Source: Flaveria trinervia
Taxonomy: Eukaryota; Streptophyta; Magnoliopsida; Asterales; Asteraceae
Assembly (NCBI GenBank): GCA_025506515.1
Contig: CM046443.1
Span: 40,594,331 to 40,658,330, forward strand
Reading direction: 5' to 3'
Length of the DNA stretch: 64,000 nucleotides
Part shown: positions 32,598-45,045 of the stretch, one piece after another
Layout: every line of letters starts with the position of its first letter
Position numbering within the stretch: the first letter of the stretch is position 1
Position numbers and translations under genes: made by a program
Notes under the pieces: model-generated
What the model saw: only the letters and a program-made list of their open reading frames with translations
What the model was told of the DNA's origin: nothing
Database searches by the model: none

Positions 32598-35250
32598 CTA
32601 GACTTGATTTTTCTTTCCATAAGTGTAAGGCCTGTTTGTTACGGTTTGAACTTTATGTTCACTAATTCCTTTTGGTGGAGTGATAGAACTCCTTTTAGAA
32701 GAACTTGGTTTAATATTATGAAGTTTAATTTTCTTTCTTGGTGTCTGATAATAAGGACAGTTAGAAGCAATGTGTCCATACTTTCCACAATTGTAGCATG
32801 ATCTACTTTCGACATGTTGGTGGAACTGTTTTTGTGGGGAAGTGTGTGACACGGGTGTGACTTTAGTCTGTTTAGGTTTTGACACTTCTTGTTTATATGT
32901 TTCACCTTCTTTAATAAAATTCATTGTTTGCACATTTTTAACATCTTTATCCTTTTGTTTATTTGGACTGAGATATGGTGCACGTGGTTGGTTAACTTGT
33001 TTGGTCTTTTTGGGTTTAAAATTAGACATGTTAGAACCTGACTTTGTCTTAAAATTTTCAAATTGTTCATCCAAATTAACAATAGGCATCTTACCTTTAG
33101 ATTTTAAAGTGGCCTCCTTCTGTTTAGCGACAGATTCCACCGATTTACTCGTGGAATCTGGATCACTAACTAGAGGAGTGGACACCACATGATCCTTGAT
33201 TGGATTGTTATTAATAGGTCTACATTTAGCATTCAACAAGGTCTCATGTGGTGGTGGAACCACTTTGTAACCAAAACCCTCCCCGTTGTTACGTTCTTTC
33301 ACTAAATGTTGGACTATGTGAGAAGAACTGGTCCAACTATGCAGTTTTTGTTTTAATGAATTTACTTCGACTTCCAAAAGTGCTTTTTCTTTCTTAGTTT
33401 CTTCTAGGGAGTTTAAATAGAATTCATGTCATTGGCTTGGTTAAAAGCAACAACCTCAGTTTCCCGTAGTTTTTTGTTTAAAAGTTCTATCTTTTCTTTA
33501 TAAATGTGCTCATTTTGTTTTAAATTCCGTTAGCTTTTGTGCACAGTTGTAAGTCATTTACTAAGCTATCATTGTGATCTAATAACCTAGCAAATTTTGA
33601 ATCTATGCTTTCTCTAAATTTATTACATTCATTACAAGAATGACTATCAAAAAGTTGGTCTTTGGTACTTACCTGGGAAGATTCGGTTGAATCAGCCATC
33701 ATAGCAGAGTTTGACTGTTCGGGTGTTGGTGATTCTGAACATGTTGTTCTGAGACCTTCTTCATTCAGGTGATTGAGCACATTTGCAGTTCCTTCATTAT
33801 TAGACATCACTAGTTCCACTACGATTTCACCTTCGCTTGCAGAGTCGTCATCCAAACCCTCAAGACAAGCAATGTTGGATTCTCCCGATATACAAAACGA
33901 AAGGTCCAATCTTGCCCTTCGGTGTCTTGTGCAGGCAAGGCCTTAGGATCCTTGCTTGATGATGTAGCACCATTGGTGGGTTTGTCTTGAGGATTGAAGG
34001 TGGAGAATGGATTACCATTACCTGTTTTCTTGGGCTTAACACATTCACGCTTGAAATGCCCCTTCTCTCCACAGTTAAAACAGGTAACTTTGGTTTTATC
34101 GAAACCAAAGGTAGTGTCTTTGGTGCCTATCAAGTTCTGTCCCATCTTTTTCACAAACTTCTTCACCCTCCGGATACCAGTAGCCAACGCCCACATGATA
34201 TCCATTCTTTCGAGTTCAGTTTCATCTACCTGCTCGTCATCTTCATCAGCAAGATGGCAGTTTCCAATCTTCCCCGCAACTAGACCATCATAGGAGTGAA
34301 CTACCGCTACTAGGAGATCCATATGTTCCTTTGCCACCTTTGCAGTAATATTACCGAGATTCTCGGTCTTCAACTTCGTAGTATTTGCTTCAGGTGCTAT
34401 ATATTGGGTGCAAGATGACCTGACGTGTCAGATCCTGAAGTAATGGCTTGGGAAGGAGCGGCTGAACTAGACACGGATGCCATTTGAAGTGGTGCTTCTG
34501 AACTTGTTGGAGTGGGAGATGAGTTATAAAGTGACGGTTTTGATCGTATGATCCTTTCTGAGACATGTACTTCATCCTCATTCTTCCTCTCTTAGCTTCA
34601 TAATGAAGTCATTAATATCCAACTTTGCCAGCATATCATTCTGTCTTAATTTGACACAAACAAAACCCCTTTCTCTGGCAATCCATCTGCAAAACTCGAC
34701 ACCTTGTCTTCCATAGACGTGGTTACCCCATGAGTGTGCAGCTCACTCATCAAGTGGTAGAAACGATCGATGATGTCATCCAGGCTCTCTTTTCCTATCG
34801 AAGAGAAGTTATCAAACTCCTTCTTCAAAGCCTTTGCCTTTAATGCCTTCAACGTTTCATTTCCATCATACCGTTTTTCCAAAGCCTCCCATAATTTCTT
34901 GGCTTGTTTGTTCTCAGAAAACTGATGGAATATATCCTTAGGAATTGACTGAGTCAACAAAGCATACACCTTCTTCTCTGCATTGTACTTCACCTTCTGG
35001 CTATCAGTCATGCCACCCAAAGTAAGTTTAACTCCATCAACACCAACCGGCATGCTATAGCGTGTCTAGATTGATTCCCACATATTGGGATCAACTCCAT
35101 TTAGGTATATCTCGAACCTTTGCTTCCATTGTGGGTAATCATCTAACATTATGAGCTGAGGGGGCTTATTGTGATTCTCAATTTCATTCTCCGGAAGCAA
35201 TAACGTGAATCCCTACCAGCAATAAACGTTGAGTACTGATCATCCATTTT
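32598..35250 (-). pseudogene. gag: Element E gag and linker, broken
   Basis: The start is probably the ATG at about 35247 (MDDQYS). The frame shifts near 35210, continues (PQLIMLDDYPQWKQRF), hits a stop near 35070, then opens as 35053-34646 (KKLWEALEKRYDGNE, LDDIIDRFYHLMSEL), a UBN2-type copia gag. The first zinc knuckle CFNCGEKGHFKREC is at 34082-34041. Acidic and coiled regions follow (33909-33520). A Lys-rich linker and a second zinc knuckle CYNCGKYGHIASNC (32798-32757) lie in frame 33377-32598. Two knuckles separated by about 1.2 kb match element A and the SIRE type. Confidence 0.8.
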
Positions 35251-35282
35251 TATTAACTTTGAACTTCAAACTGAAACTTATT

Positions 35283-35520
35283 CACTCATGCGAATGGAGG
35301 GGTCTGAATGAATCAATCGTGTGACAGAACAAGTGTGGATGAGCCAATCATGCAATTGGATAAATGCGGACGAACAGTCGTGCGATTGGGTAGATGCGGA
35401 TGAACAATGCGAATGAGATTGTTCAGTCGTACGAATGGATGGGCAACTGAGTTCAATTGTGCGTATGGGAGGTACGAGTGAGTTCAGTCATGTGATTCAG
35501 TCAATCGTGCGACTAAAGGC
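35283..35520 (-). repeat. Dyad motif array in element E 5' leader
   Basis: About ten exact or near copies of CAGTCGTGCGATTG/CAATCGTGCGACTA-type units lie between the PBS and gag. They are the same motif as in the LTR U3. No other function is visible. Confidence 0.65.
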
Positions 35521-35729
35521 TGCTGGTTTTGAAAATTCGAGGGTTTTTGGTACTTTGACACAAAAATACGATTTTTCATGAACCCTAATCTACCGTAAGC
35601 CGAAAAATGTGAACTTTTGGATCTGGAGACGTCGAAAACACTGTTTTACTCAAAAAGATGGTGTTTTTGAATGAAAAACGTGATTTTTACACCAAAACAA
35701 TCGAATCACACGTAAAATCAAGAGCCAAT

Positions 35730-35741
35730 GCTTTGATGCCA
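35730..35741 (-). other. Element E primer binding site
   Basis: Minus strand TGGCATCAAAGC lies two bases after the 5' LTR. It differs from the common copia PBS TGGTATCAGAGC at two positions, so it is either mutated or a variant. Confidence 0.75.
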
Positions 35742-35743
35742 CT

Positions 35744-36497
35744 TATTAGGACTGCTTACGTACGGAGTACTAACTGATTATGTGCGTATACCAACTCAAA
35801 TGGTGTGGATCCTATTTGATTGGCGATCCAATCAGGGGGAACACAGTTCAGATCAATCTAACGATTAATGAGACGTTAAGAATGATTAGAACACAATCAA
35901 CTGTAATCTATAAACTTGGAACAGGTTTTCTTGAGTCTCTGGACGGCTAGGGTACGATTATGTGCGTAGGTATTCGAACTGTTATGTTTTTCCACGAGTT
36001 AGGTGGTATTTATATGTTAGGGTCCTCCAATCGTACGACTGAACCATTAGTATGGTTCAGTCCTGCGACTGAATCATGTGATTGATCCATCCGCACGACG
36101 GAAGGTCCAGTCGTGCGATTGAGTCAATCTTATGTTTCAATCGGGCGATAGATCTAGTCTCCTGATTCAGTCGTGCGACTGGTCCATCAGCATGAAGTAT
36201 TCATGCGTATGGTCCATTAGCATGAAGTATTCATGCGTATGATCCATTAGCATGAGAACTTCACATGATTAAGTTTGAACACGTTTCTCAATTATTATTG
36301 ACTAAGAATTATATACAACAACCACAAACCTATATATTTAGTTCACTATAAGTTATCACACAATAAACAATGAAATATTAAACATTATAAGCATCAACCA
36401 CACATTGTATTTCATTCATACCCATTCAATTACATATATGTAAGACTTGATAGACATTTTACATTAAGCTCCTAAACCAGGTACATATGTATCAACA
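35744..36497 (-). repeat. Element E 5' LTR
   Basis: The plus-strand edges are TATTAGGACT (mutated TGTTAGGACT) and ATCAACA, giving TGTTGAT at the minus-strand start. The TATAAATA promoter is at 36014-36007. Dyad array at about 36030-36250 includes a ~35-bp direct duplication (AGCATGAAGTATTCATGCGT twice). It is followed by ATTAT at 36498-36502. Confidence 0.9.
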
Positions 36498-36592
36498 ATT
36501 ATTATCATAATTATTATTATTATTATTACTAATATTATTACTATTATTATTACTATTACTATTATTATTATTATTATTACTATTATTATTAC

Positions 36593-36637
<45 letters not shown>

Positions 36638-36690
36638 TATTATTATTATTACTACTATTATTATTATTGTTGTTATTATTATTGTTATTG

Positions 36691-36763
<73 letters not shown>

Positions 36764-36795
36764 ATTATTATATTATTATTATTATATTATGTAAT
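36498..36795. repeat. ATT/ATTATC microsatellite, right of element E
   Basis: (ATT)n with ACT variants, turning into about nine copies of hexamer ATTATC at 36700-36757 and back to ATT. It is the other half of the microsatellite split by E. Confidence 0.95.
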
Positions 36796-36879
36796 TTTCA
36801 ATCATTAGTGATAAAAAATAGAGTAAATTATTATTTTGGCTCCTTGGGTTAGGATCATTTAACCCTATTAGCTCAAAAA

Positions 36880-38102
36880 TAATCTTTTGACATATCAAAC
36901 CTAAAAGTGCATGTTGTAATAATTTTAGCCTCTAATACTAACTTTGTTAGTTTATTATGTTAAGTCTAAAGGTATATTCGTCTATTTATATCTTAAAACT
37001 TTTTGATTTAATTAAAACTTTTTAATCTTTATAAACGACTTTCCAAAATCATTCGTTTTTCAAATTTTTTTATATCGTTCGTCGTTTTTAAAATCTACAG
37101 TTTTATTAACCAATACAAGTTAGAAATATTCTTTTTGTGATTTTGTTGTTATTATTATGTAATAAAACGTATTATAAATATAAAAATAAATATGTCTTAT
37201 TTGAGGATTTTGTTTTTACAAACATGTTTTCCAAACTCATTCATTTTTCATCCTTTTTCATATTGCTCATTATTTTTAAATATTTTATTCTATTAATTAG
37301 AAGATATAAATTCTAACTTGATAAAAAAATTAAGAATTTAAACAACTTAGAAATATAACCGTTATACAAATAACCATTAGAAATATAAATATATATTATA
37401 TTGTATTATTTAAAAAATGAATAATTTTAGAAATATGTTATAATTAAAAAAATGAACATATTTAAGCGAAGGAATGATTTTGAAAAAGAACGATTTAAAA
37501 GATATGTGTATAAAAAATGAAATCTTTAAGAAAAAAATTAAAAATTGAATGGTTCTAAAGAAAAACGAAGTTAAGAACGATTGTATAATTCAATGAATGG
37601 TTTTAAAAGGTTCAATGGTTTAAAAATATTATAAATGTTTGTATAATTTAATGAAAGATTTCAAACAAATGATTTTGAAAAATAAGTTTATAAAACAAGA
37701 TAGAAAACCTAACTAATAATAAATTTTCTAAGTTGTATCATATAATGAAATAAAATACATTTAATTGGTTGAAAGATTTTTAACATTTTTTTAAATTAAT
37801 GATTTTGGAGAAGACGTATATGAAAAAACAAAAAATTTAAAATGTTTTATCTTTTTATAAAAACACAATTTTTAAATGTATAATATTCAAATATATAATT
37901 AAAAACTTATTTAACTTGGAGTTGGTTTTGGTTAATTTAGATAATTACATAAATAGCCCTTTAATAATAAAAAAACTTTTTAACTTTTAAAATAGCCCTT
38001 GGAGTAAGAAAGACCAAAATACCCTTGTACTTAACTCATAATACTAACCGAGTTAGTGGTTAGGGGCCAAAACTGTAATAAGATATGATATCAAGGTATA
38101 TT
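36880..38102. other. A/T-rich interior of the TIR element, no gene
   Basis: Very A/T-rich sequence with no credible reading frame. A stretch at 38020-38080 (GAGTTAGTGGTTAGGGGCC) looks like further sub-terminal sequence of the same element. Nothing else is recognisable. Confidence 0.6.
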
Positions 38103-38900
38103 TGTAGAAATTAATGAAGAGGCTGATGCAACCTAAACATCCAATGCCTATCCTGCATGCTGCACAAGTGCATTGAACAAGAATGCTTAGGAAGTTTCAC
38201 ACATACAACATAAATATTTTAAGTGTGAAATCTCTCGAAGCCAAGACCAATATCTTCCGAAGCCAAATATGAAGTCTTCCGAAGCCTCAGAGACAAAGTC
38301 TTCCGAAGCTTCAACTCATGAAGACAGATTTCTTTCGAAGATTTTTAACACATGCTTTATCTAATGTACTTTTCCATAAAGTTGGACATATTTCCGCCGC
38401 ACCTCTGTAAGGTCACCAACTTACATGAGTTGGTGAAAATGTCCATGCTTTTGGTAACTGTACATTGAGGTCTTGAGTCTGTAATTTTCTATTTCAAATA
38501 CTTTATCCTTTTTGTAATAGATAAGGATGTGAGCTACGGCATGTCATAGTCACTAGTCAAAAGACAATCTGCCTTTTGACTCTACAATTGATTTTGTTTT
38601 GTGTCTAGTCAATTGTATCTAGCTGGCTTTCAAAGTATAACCGACTATAGGATGTAGTATAAGTATCTCATGTTCTTGTATCTTTGAATCATGCTTTGTA
38701 ACACTTGTAATAGAGCATAGAGAAAGCAATATACTGCATTCTTGAAAACCATATACTTGTGTTCTTTGTGTTCTGTCTCTTACATTACTTGTGTTCTTAG
38801 TGTCTTACTTTGGTTAATCCAGTCATACTGTTTGAATTAATTTAGTTAATCTCCTCTTTGTGTTGTTGATTTGTAACTAACCCCCTTCAACGATCCTGCA
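38103..38900 (+). repeat. Element C 5' LTR
   Basis: TGTAGAAATT to CCTGCA, 798 bp. TTCCGAAG units at 38230-38340 in U3. A weak TATA-like element (TATAAG) lies near 38659. A PBS follows after two bases. Confidence 0.93.
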
Positions 38901-38902
38901 TT

Positions 38903-38914
38903 TGGTATCATAGC
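38903..38914 (+). other. Element C primer binding site
   Basis: TGGTATCATAGC, one mismatch from the standard TGGTATCAGAGC, two bases after the LTR. Confidence 0.85.
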
Positions 38915-38984
38915 TTTTCAGGCTCTTGATATAAGATCTCACCATCTTAAGATCCCTCACACACACAAATACTAAACTTTTCCA

Positions 38985-41700
38985 ATGGCAGCCATTTCCA
39001 AGACTGATATGGAAACTGGAACCATGAACAAGTCCCTACTGATCACTCTTGATGAGTTTGATACCTGGTGTTTAAGAATGGAAGGGTTCATCAGGTCTCT
39101 TGATTCAAGAATGTGGGAGTCTATTGAGAATGGACCTTTCATACCTAGTATCCCTTCTGCTACTGGTGCTGGTATGATCCCCAAAGATGTGGCTAACTAC
39201 TCTGATGAAGATAGGAAGAGAGTAGAGATTGACAGAAAAGCCATGACAACCATTCAAACTGCCCTTCCAAATTTTGTGTACAGAGGTTTTATAAGAAGTG
39301 CAAAACAGCCAAGCAGCTGTGGGATGCACTGAAACTGATGTATGAGGGTTCCTCTGAAGCCAAGGAGAACAAGAAGGATCTCCTGAAGCAGCAGTTTGAA
39401 AACTTCACCTTCAAAACAGGTGAAACCATGACTCAGCAGTACTTCAGGTATGTTGAGATTGCGGATACCCTAGTGGATGGAGGAGTCTCTCTGGAGAACA
39501 GAGACATTTTGTGGAAGTTCATGTCCTCACTTCCTAGGCAATGGACACACTACTGTGTGGTGATCAAGAGAACTGAAAATCTCAAAACTCTTACTCTGAC
39601 AGAGTTATATGAGATTCTCAATGGCTATCAGATGGAGATGAACATGCAAGGTTCATCTGGCAACTCCAACAATCAAATGGGTTCAGCCCTACATGTGGTT
39701 GAAAGGGACAACATAGAACCCAAACATCATCTCATATGCTATCCTGACAACTCACCAAAGGGTCCTTTCATCACCTTCCTAGAACACCAAGGGAGAACTA
39801 CACTCAAGGAAGCCCATTCCAAGAGACAAGCTCTTCTCAAGCTTTTGTGTCTTCTGATGAAAGTTGTGGCAACTCTCTTTTCACTCTTGAAGACCTGGAC
39901 TGTATTCATCCAAATGATCTTGAATACATGAAAGAGTCCAGCAGATGGCTCTTCTCACTCATAGAGCCAAGAAGTTCTATAAGAGGACTGGAAAGAAGTT
40001 TCCAAGCAATGCAACCAGTAGAAAGTTTGGCCTGGACAAAGGCAAAGTCAAGTGTTACAACTGTAACTTGATGGGCTACTTTGCCAGAGAGTGTAAGGCA
40101 CCTAAAACAAATGGTGGCCAAACACAGTCTAGACCAAACTACACTAACAAAGCTCTCCAGAATGAGAAGTCAAAGCAGCAGGCTGTTGTTGCTGTTGAAG
40201 AAGGAGGCTTCGACTGAGCGTTCAGGTGGAAGATGCTTCTCCTAACCAAGCATTGATGGTAGATCATGATGAAGCCAAGGTATTGGAACATCTCAGTACT
40301 CCTGAATGCATTGCTAAAGTTAATAGATACAGGTCCTATAACCTGGAGATGAGATCTGACCTTGAGTCCTTAAACATTTCAAAATCTGATTTTAGAAAGT
40401 CTGAAAATGATTATAAACTAAAGATAGAGGACCTTGAGAAAACCATTTCAGTTCTAAAACATGAACACACAGATTTTAGGACTCAAATCAAAGATCTCAT
40501 AACCAAGTTAACTGAGTGCTAGGTTGAGCTTGTGATCAGCAAAGCCAGGGCAGAAAAGAGTGTTCTTGAAGAAAAGACCTTCAAGTACATGATATCCTCA
40601 TCCCTGCACAACAAAGTGTGTTATCAAAATAGGCAGGGACTGGGATCCAATGAGATAGCTCCTCCACACGCAATCCTGTCTATAAGATCTCCTAGGTGTG
40701 GAACTTATGAAGATGAGCTTCCTCTCATAGATCCTATAAGTGAAGAGGATGAAGAAGAGATAGTGAAGAATTCCTTTGAGAAGAGTGAAGAGGAGGATTC
40801 TAAGAAGGGCCACTATCCTTCTGAGGAGAAGAAGAAGACTGTGATGACCAAGTCCATGAGAAAGAACATGATCAGAAAGAGCAAACGAAAGGCAAGGAAG
40901 GCTCAAGAGATTAAGGCTACTTTTGACTCTAAGCAGAAACAAGTTTTCATCTCTACAGGGTTAAAGTGGTAGGGCTGAAGACATCAACCAAAACTCTTCT
41001 GCTAAGTTTTGGTTCTTGTTCAACTCATCACAGTAACAAGAAGAAGACTGATCTGCTGTGTACCACTGCTGCATAACCTGGACCATCAAACTCCAAAAAT
41101 AGTTCCCAGCCCAAAGGAACTATCTCAACATCTGCAAAGATGAAGGTGGAGAAAGGATGTGATAAAGAAAGTCTTGTTCCCAGCAAAAGACTCTTCTCAA
41201 GAAGAAAATGGTGTGTGTCATGTGTGAAAGTACCTCTCACATTGCTACGGATTGTCCATACAATCCTAAAGGTACTGTCCATATGACCAGTACAAAGACT
41301 TCAAAGAGTTCTAAGAAGATTCAAGATTCGGAAGGTAAACCTGTTTCCTTCGGAAGCTCCAAGTCTAAGAAGAATGGAAGTGGAAAATTACCCTCGGAAG
41401 AAAAATTGGTCTCGGAAGAAAGGAGTTCTTCCGAAGCACTGAAGTCTGTTGCAGTGTCTGTAGAATCTTCCGAAGGTTCAGTCATCAAAACTTCCAAAGT
41501 TCCAAAAGCTTCCGAAGTTTTGAAGGTCAAGTCCAAGACTCCAAAGGTGGTGTGGAAGTCTAAGAAAGACCACGTGACTGAGAATTCTCCATCAACAACA
41601 GCTCAAGATCCTCTTAGCAAAACCATAGGATCTATAACTATTGAATTACCTTATGTTAATGAGCCCAAGACAAGCAAGGCTTGGGTTTCCAAATGTAACT
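38985..41700 (+). pseudogene. gag: Element C gag and linker, few breaks
   Basis: The start is the ATG at 38985 (MAAISKTDMETG), 84 bases after the LTR. The gag core (FDTWCLRMEGFIRSL, WDALKLMYEGSS, GETMTQQYFRYVE, LPRQWTHYCVV) runs through 39931 with a frameshift near 39300. The first zinc knuckle (CYNCNLMGYFAREC, 40053-40094) has Tyr in place of the zinc-binding His. Coiled and acidic parts follow in frames 40226-40522 and 40532-40972. The second knuckle CVMCESTSHIATDC (41214-41255) is intact. The linker at 41325-41520 is built from TTCGGAAG repeats encoding Ser-Glu units. Confidence 0.83.
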
Positions 41701-41734
41701 AATCATTTTCTTTGTGTAGGGACAACTGAAGATC

Positions 41735-43491
41735 ATGGATAGTGGTTGTTCCAGGCACATGACAAGCAATAGGTCACTACTCCAGAACTTTGAAAGAATT
41801 GATGGACGACCAGTTGCCTTTGGAGGAGATGAAGGTGGTTACATTTCTGGAAGGGGCAAGGTCACAAATGGTAAGCTCAGCATTGATAAGGTAAACTTTG
41901 TCAAAGAGCTTAGGTACAATCTTCTGAGTGTATCTCAATTTTGTGACCAGAGTCATAACATGCTCTTCACTAAGCATGAGTGCATTGTTCTCAAGCCTGG
42001 TATGGTCATTCCTCATAAGCATATCCTGCTTAGAAAGGGAACATGTACAATATGGATTTGCAAGAAACATCTCCCTCTGGAGAAGTTTTATGCTTTCTGT
42101 CTAAAGCTAATAGTGATGAGTCTTTCCTATGGCATAAAAGAATGTGCCACGTAAACTTTAAGAACATGAACAGATTAATTAAAAATGATTTGCTAACTGA
42201 AATACCAAAGAAAGAGTTTACAAGTGATGACCATTGTGTTACATGCCTGAAAGTGAAGCAACATAAGGTATCTCACAAGCCTAAGGAAAGGAACTCCATC
42301 ACTACACCCCTGTACTTGTTACATATGGATCTCTTTGGCCCCACCAGTGTAATGAGTCTAGGAACGACCTCTTACTGTTTAGTGATGACTGATGACTTTA
42401 CAAGATTCACTTGGGTTTTCTTCCTTAGAACTAAGGATGAGACTCCTAAGATTCTGAAGAATTTCATCTTAAAGATTGAGAATCAATCTGATCACAAGGT
42501 CAAGATCATAAGATGTGATAAAGGAACTAAATTTAAGAACCAAATCCTTGATGCATTCTATGATGAAAAGGGTATTACAAGACAATACAGTGCTCCCAGG
42601 ACTACTCAGCAGAATGGTGTTGTTGAGAGGAGAAATAGGACACTGATTGAAGCTGCAAGAACCATGCTGTCTAACTCTAAGCTGCCTATCACCTTCTGGG
42701 CAGAGGCAGTCAACACTGCCTACTATGTGCAGAACAGAGTTTTAGTGGTCAAGACTCATGGCAAAACTCTTTATGAACTTTTGCACAAGAGGAAACCTTT
42801 CATTGGTTTTCTCAGGTCATTTGGTTGTCCTTGCACCATCTTGAATACCAAAGATCAAATTACCAAGTTTGCTGAGAAATCAGATGATGGACACTTTATT
42901 GGATACTCTTCTCAAGCTAAGTCTTATAGAGTATACAATCTTAGAACTAGAGTTGTTGAGGACTCAGCCAATGTGACTTTCAATGAACACACACCCTGTG
43001 TTGCTGGTTCTGGTCCGGATTGGTTATTTGATCTTGATTTAGTTACCAACTGTTTTGACAAATCTTGTGAGAATGTTTTAGGATCTACAGAAAGTTTAAA
43101 TACAGGTGATCCTGATCCAAGATTTGAACTAAGAAGACCTTCAAGTCCTACATCTTTAGCTCCAGTTGGAACTACTTCTGCAAATAAGGTTTCTGTCAGC
43201 ACTACAATGACAAACTCAGCTGATACATCTGGGGTGCCTTCAAATTCCAGCTCAGAGGCTCCACAACCAGATAAGAACACCTCAATTGTAGAAGACAACA
43301 ATGGTGGTGGTGACAATGATCAAGAATTTCTTGATGCCACTAACCACACCATAGATGAGAACATCAATGATGTCACACACTACTTGGATCAAGTCTTTCT
43401 TGAAAAGTGTGCTGATGTGGTGGGAGAAACATCTATGCCAGTTCTAAATTTCTCCAATTTAGATCTTTCTCAGCAACTTGTGATCCCTTAG
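41735..43491 (+). pseudogene. pol: Element C pol: protease and integrase, nearly open
   Basis: The protease motif DSGCSRHMTSN starts at 41738 and the domain runs to about 42050, where a frame change occurs. A 482-aa frame (42043-43491) then carries the complete integrase: zinc domain WHKRMCHVN and HCVTCLKVKQ, HMDLFGP, IRCDKGTKF and QQNGVVERRN, so both Asp and the Glu are present, then GCPCTILNTKDQ, HFIGYSSQAKSY and a Ser/Thr/Asn-rich linker. A stop at 43491 (TAG) replaces the Gln that starts the RT linker in B and D. It is the most complete integrase in the window. Confidence 0.88.
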
Positions 43492-45045
43492 CTTAGGATC
43501 CACAAGTCTCACCCCACCACAAACATCATTGGAGATGTTGTCTCAGGGGTAAGAACAAGAGGACAAACCCATGAAGCAAATGTTTGTCTTCACTCTTGTT
43601 TCTTATCCCAAATAGAGCCAAAGAAAGTTGATGAGGCTTTAAAGGATGGAAGTTGGGTTGAAGCTATGCACAAGAGCTGCTTCAATTCAAAAGGTAGAAA
43701 GTTTGGAACCTTTGTCCTTTTCCTTATAGGAAGACTACCGTTGGAACCAAATGGGTGTTTAGGAACAAGAAAGTTGATAGAGGCATCATCATCAAGAACA
43801 AAGCTAGACTGGTTGTTCAAGGATACACACAAGAAAAAAGGATTGACTACACAGATGTCTTTGCTCCAGTAGCAAGATTAGAAGCTGTTAGGATATTCCT
43901 GGTATTTTCTGCATCAAAGAACTTCAAGACTTTCAGCTTGATGTGAAGTGTGCCTTTTTGTATGGAGTGACTGATAAAGAGGTATATGTCAAACAGCCAC
44001 ATGGTTTTGTAGACCCTGATCATCCGGATTATCTCTGCAAGCTTGACAAAGCTCTCTATGGGCTGCATCAGGCACCCAAGAAATGGTATGAGACACTGTC
44101 TGAGTATCTTTGTAAACATGGATACAGGATAGGTACTATAGATGGAACTCTCTTCATCAAAGGACAGAGAAATGACATATTGCTAGTTCAAGTGTATGTG
44201 GATGACATCATCTTTGGTTCAACTATTCCAAAGCTCTGCAAAGACTTTGAGAAGCTGATGAAAGACAGATTTGAAATGAGTGCCATGGGGGACCTCAATT
44301 TCTTTCTAGGAATTCAAGTGAAGCAAGTGGAAGATGGCATCTTCATAAGTCAGTCAAAGTATGTTCAGGACATACTCAAGAGATTCAACATGACTGATTG
44401 TAAGTTTGCTAAAACACCCATCGCTAGAAACCACTCCCTTGGACCTGATCTTGAGGGGGAGTGTGTAGATGAGCACTTATACAGGGCTATGATTGGGTCT
44501 CTTATGTATCTTACTGCTAGCAGGCCTGATATCATGTTTGCTACATGCATCTGTATCCTAAGAATCAACACTTGGTTTATGGTACCCTAAGAATCCTGAC
44601 TTCAATCTGTATCCCTATACGGATAGTGATTATGGTGGTTGCAACATGACTGCAAAATCAAGATCTGGGGGATGTCAGTTCCTTGGTGGAAGGATTGTCT
44701 CATGGAAATGTAAGAAACAATCTTGTGTCTCTACATCAACTGCTGAAGCTAAATATATTATTGCTACAAGCTGCTGTGCTCAAGTGCTTGGATTCAAAAT
44801 CAATGTTGGACTATGTGTTAAACTTCAAGGAGACTCCCATTCATATAGACAACAATAGTGCTATTTCAATCACAGAGAACCTTATGCAGCACTCAAGGAC
44901 AAAGCACATCAATATCAGGTATCATTTAATAAGAGATAACTATGAAAAAGGATTAATTAAACTAGTCAAAGTTCACAAAGATGAACAATATGCTGATCTG
45001 TTTACAAAGGCTTTTGATGGACAGAGATTTAAATATGTTATATAA
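43492..45045 (+). pseudogene. pol: Element C pol: reverse transcriptase and RNase H
   Basis: The RT start (NIIGDVVSGVRTRGQ) is at 43525-43570, with frameshifts near 43670 and 43940. Frames 43755-43946 and 43943-44590 contain NKARLVVQGYTQE, YGVTDKEVYVKQPHGF, KALYGLHQAPKKWYE, the catalytic YVDD at 44195-44206, and MSAMGDLNFFLGIQVKQ. Compared with B, a net 65-bp deletion near 44552-44570 removes part of the RT-RNase H connection and shifts the frame. RNase H shows SDYGGCNMTAKS, STAEAKY (B has STAEVEY) and RTKHINIRYHLIRD. It stops at 45045, slightly earlier than B. Confidence 0.85.

Larger units (their letters stand above)
25807..36497 (-). mobile_element. Element E: SIRE-like copia retrotransposon with extra ORF, internally deleted
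   Basis: Read on the minus strand, the order is 5' LTR (36497-35744), PBS, gag, protease, integrase, truncated RT/RNase H, conserved spacer, aORF, PPT, 3' LTR (26543-25807). ATTAT flanks both ends, though in a microsatellite such a match is weak evidence. Two large deletions are visible: most of RT and RNase H (junction near 30240), and the N-terminal half of the aORF with its promoter (junction near 29104-29131). It is closely related to element F. Confidence 0.9.

Noticed and set aside
42043..43491. The 482-aa open frame as a host gene
   Set aside because: It is entirely copia integrase plus linker, collinear with the surrounding element.
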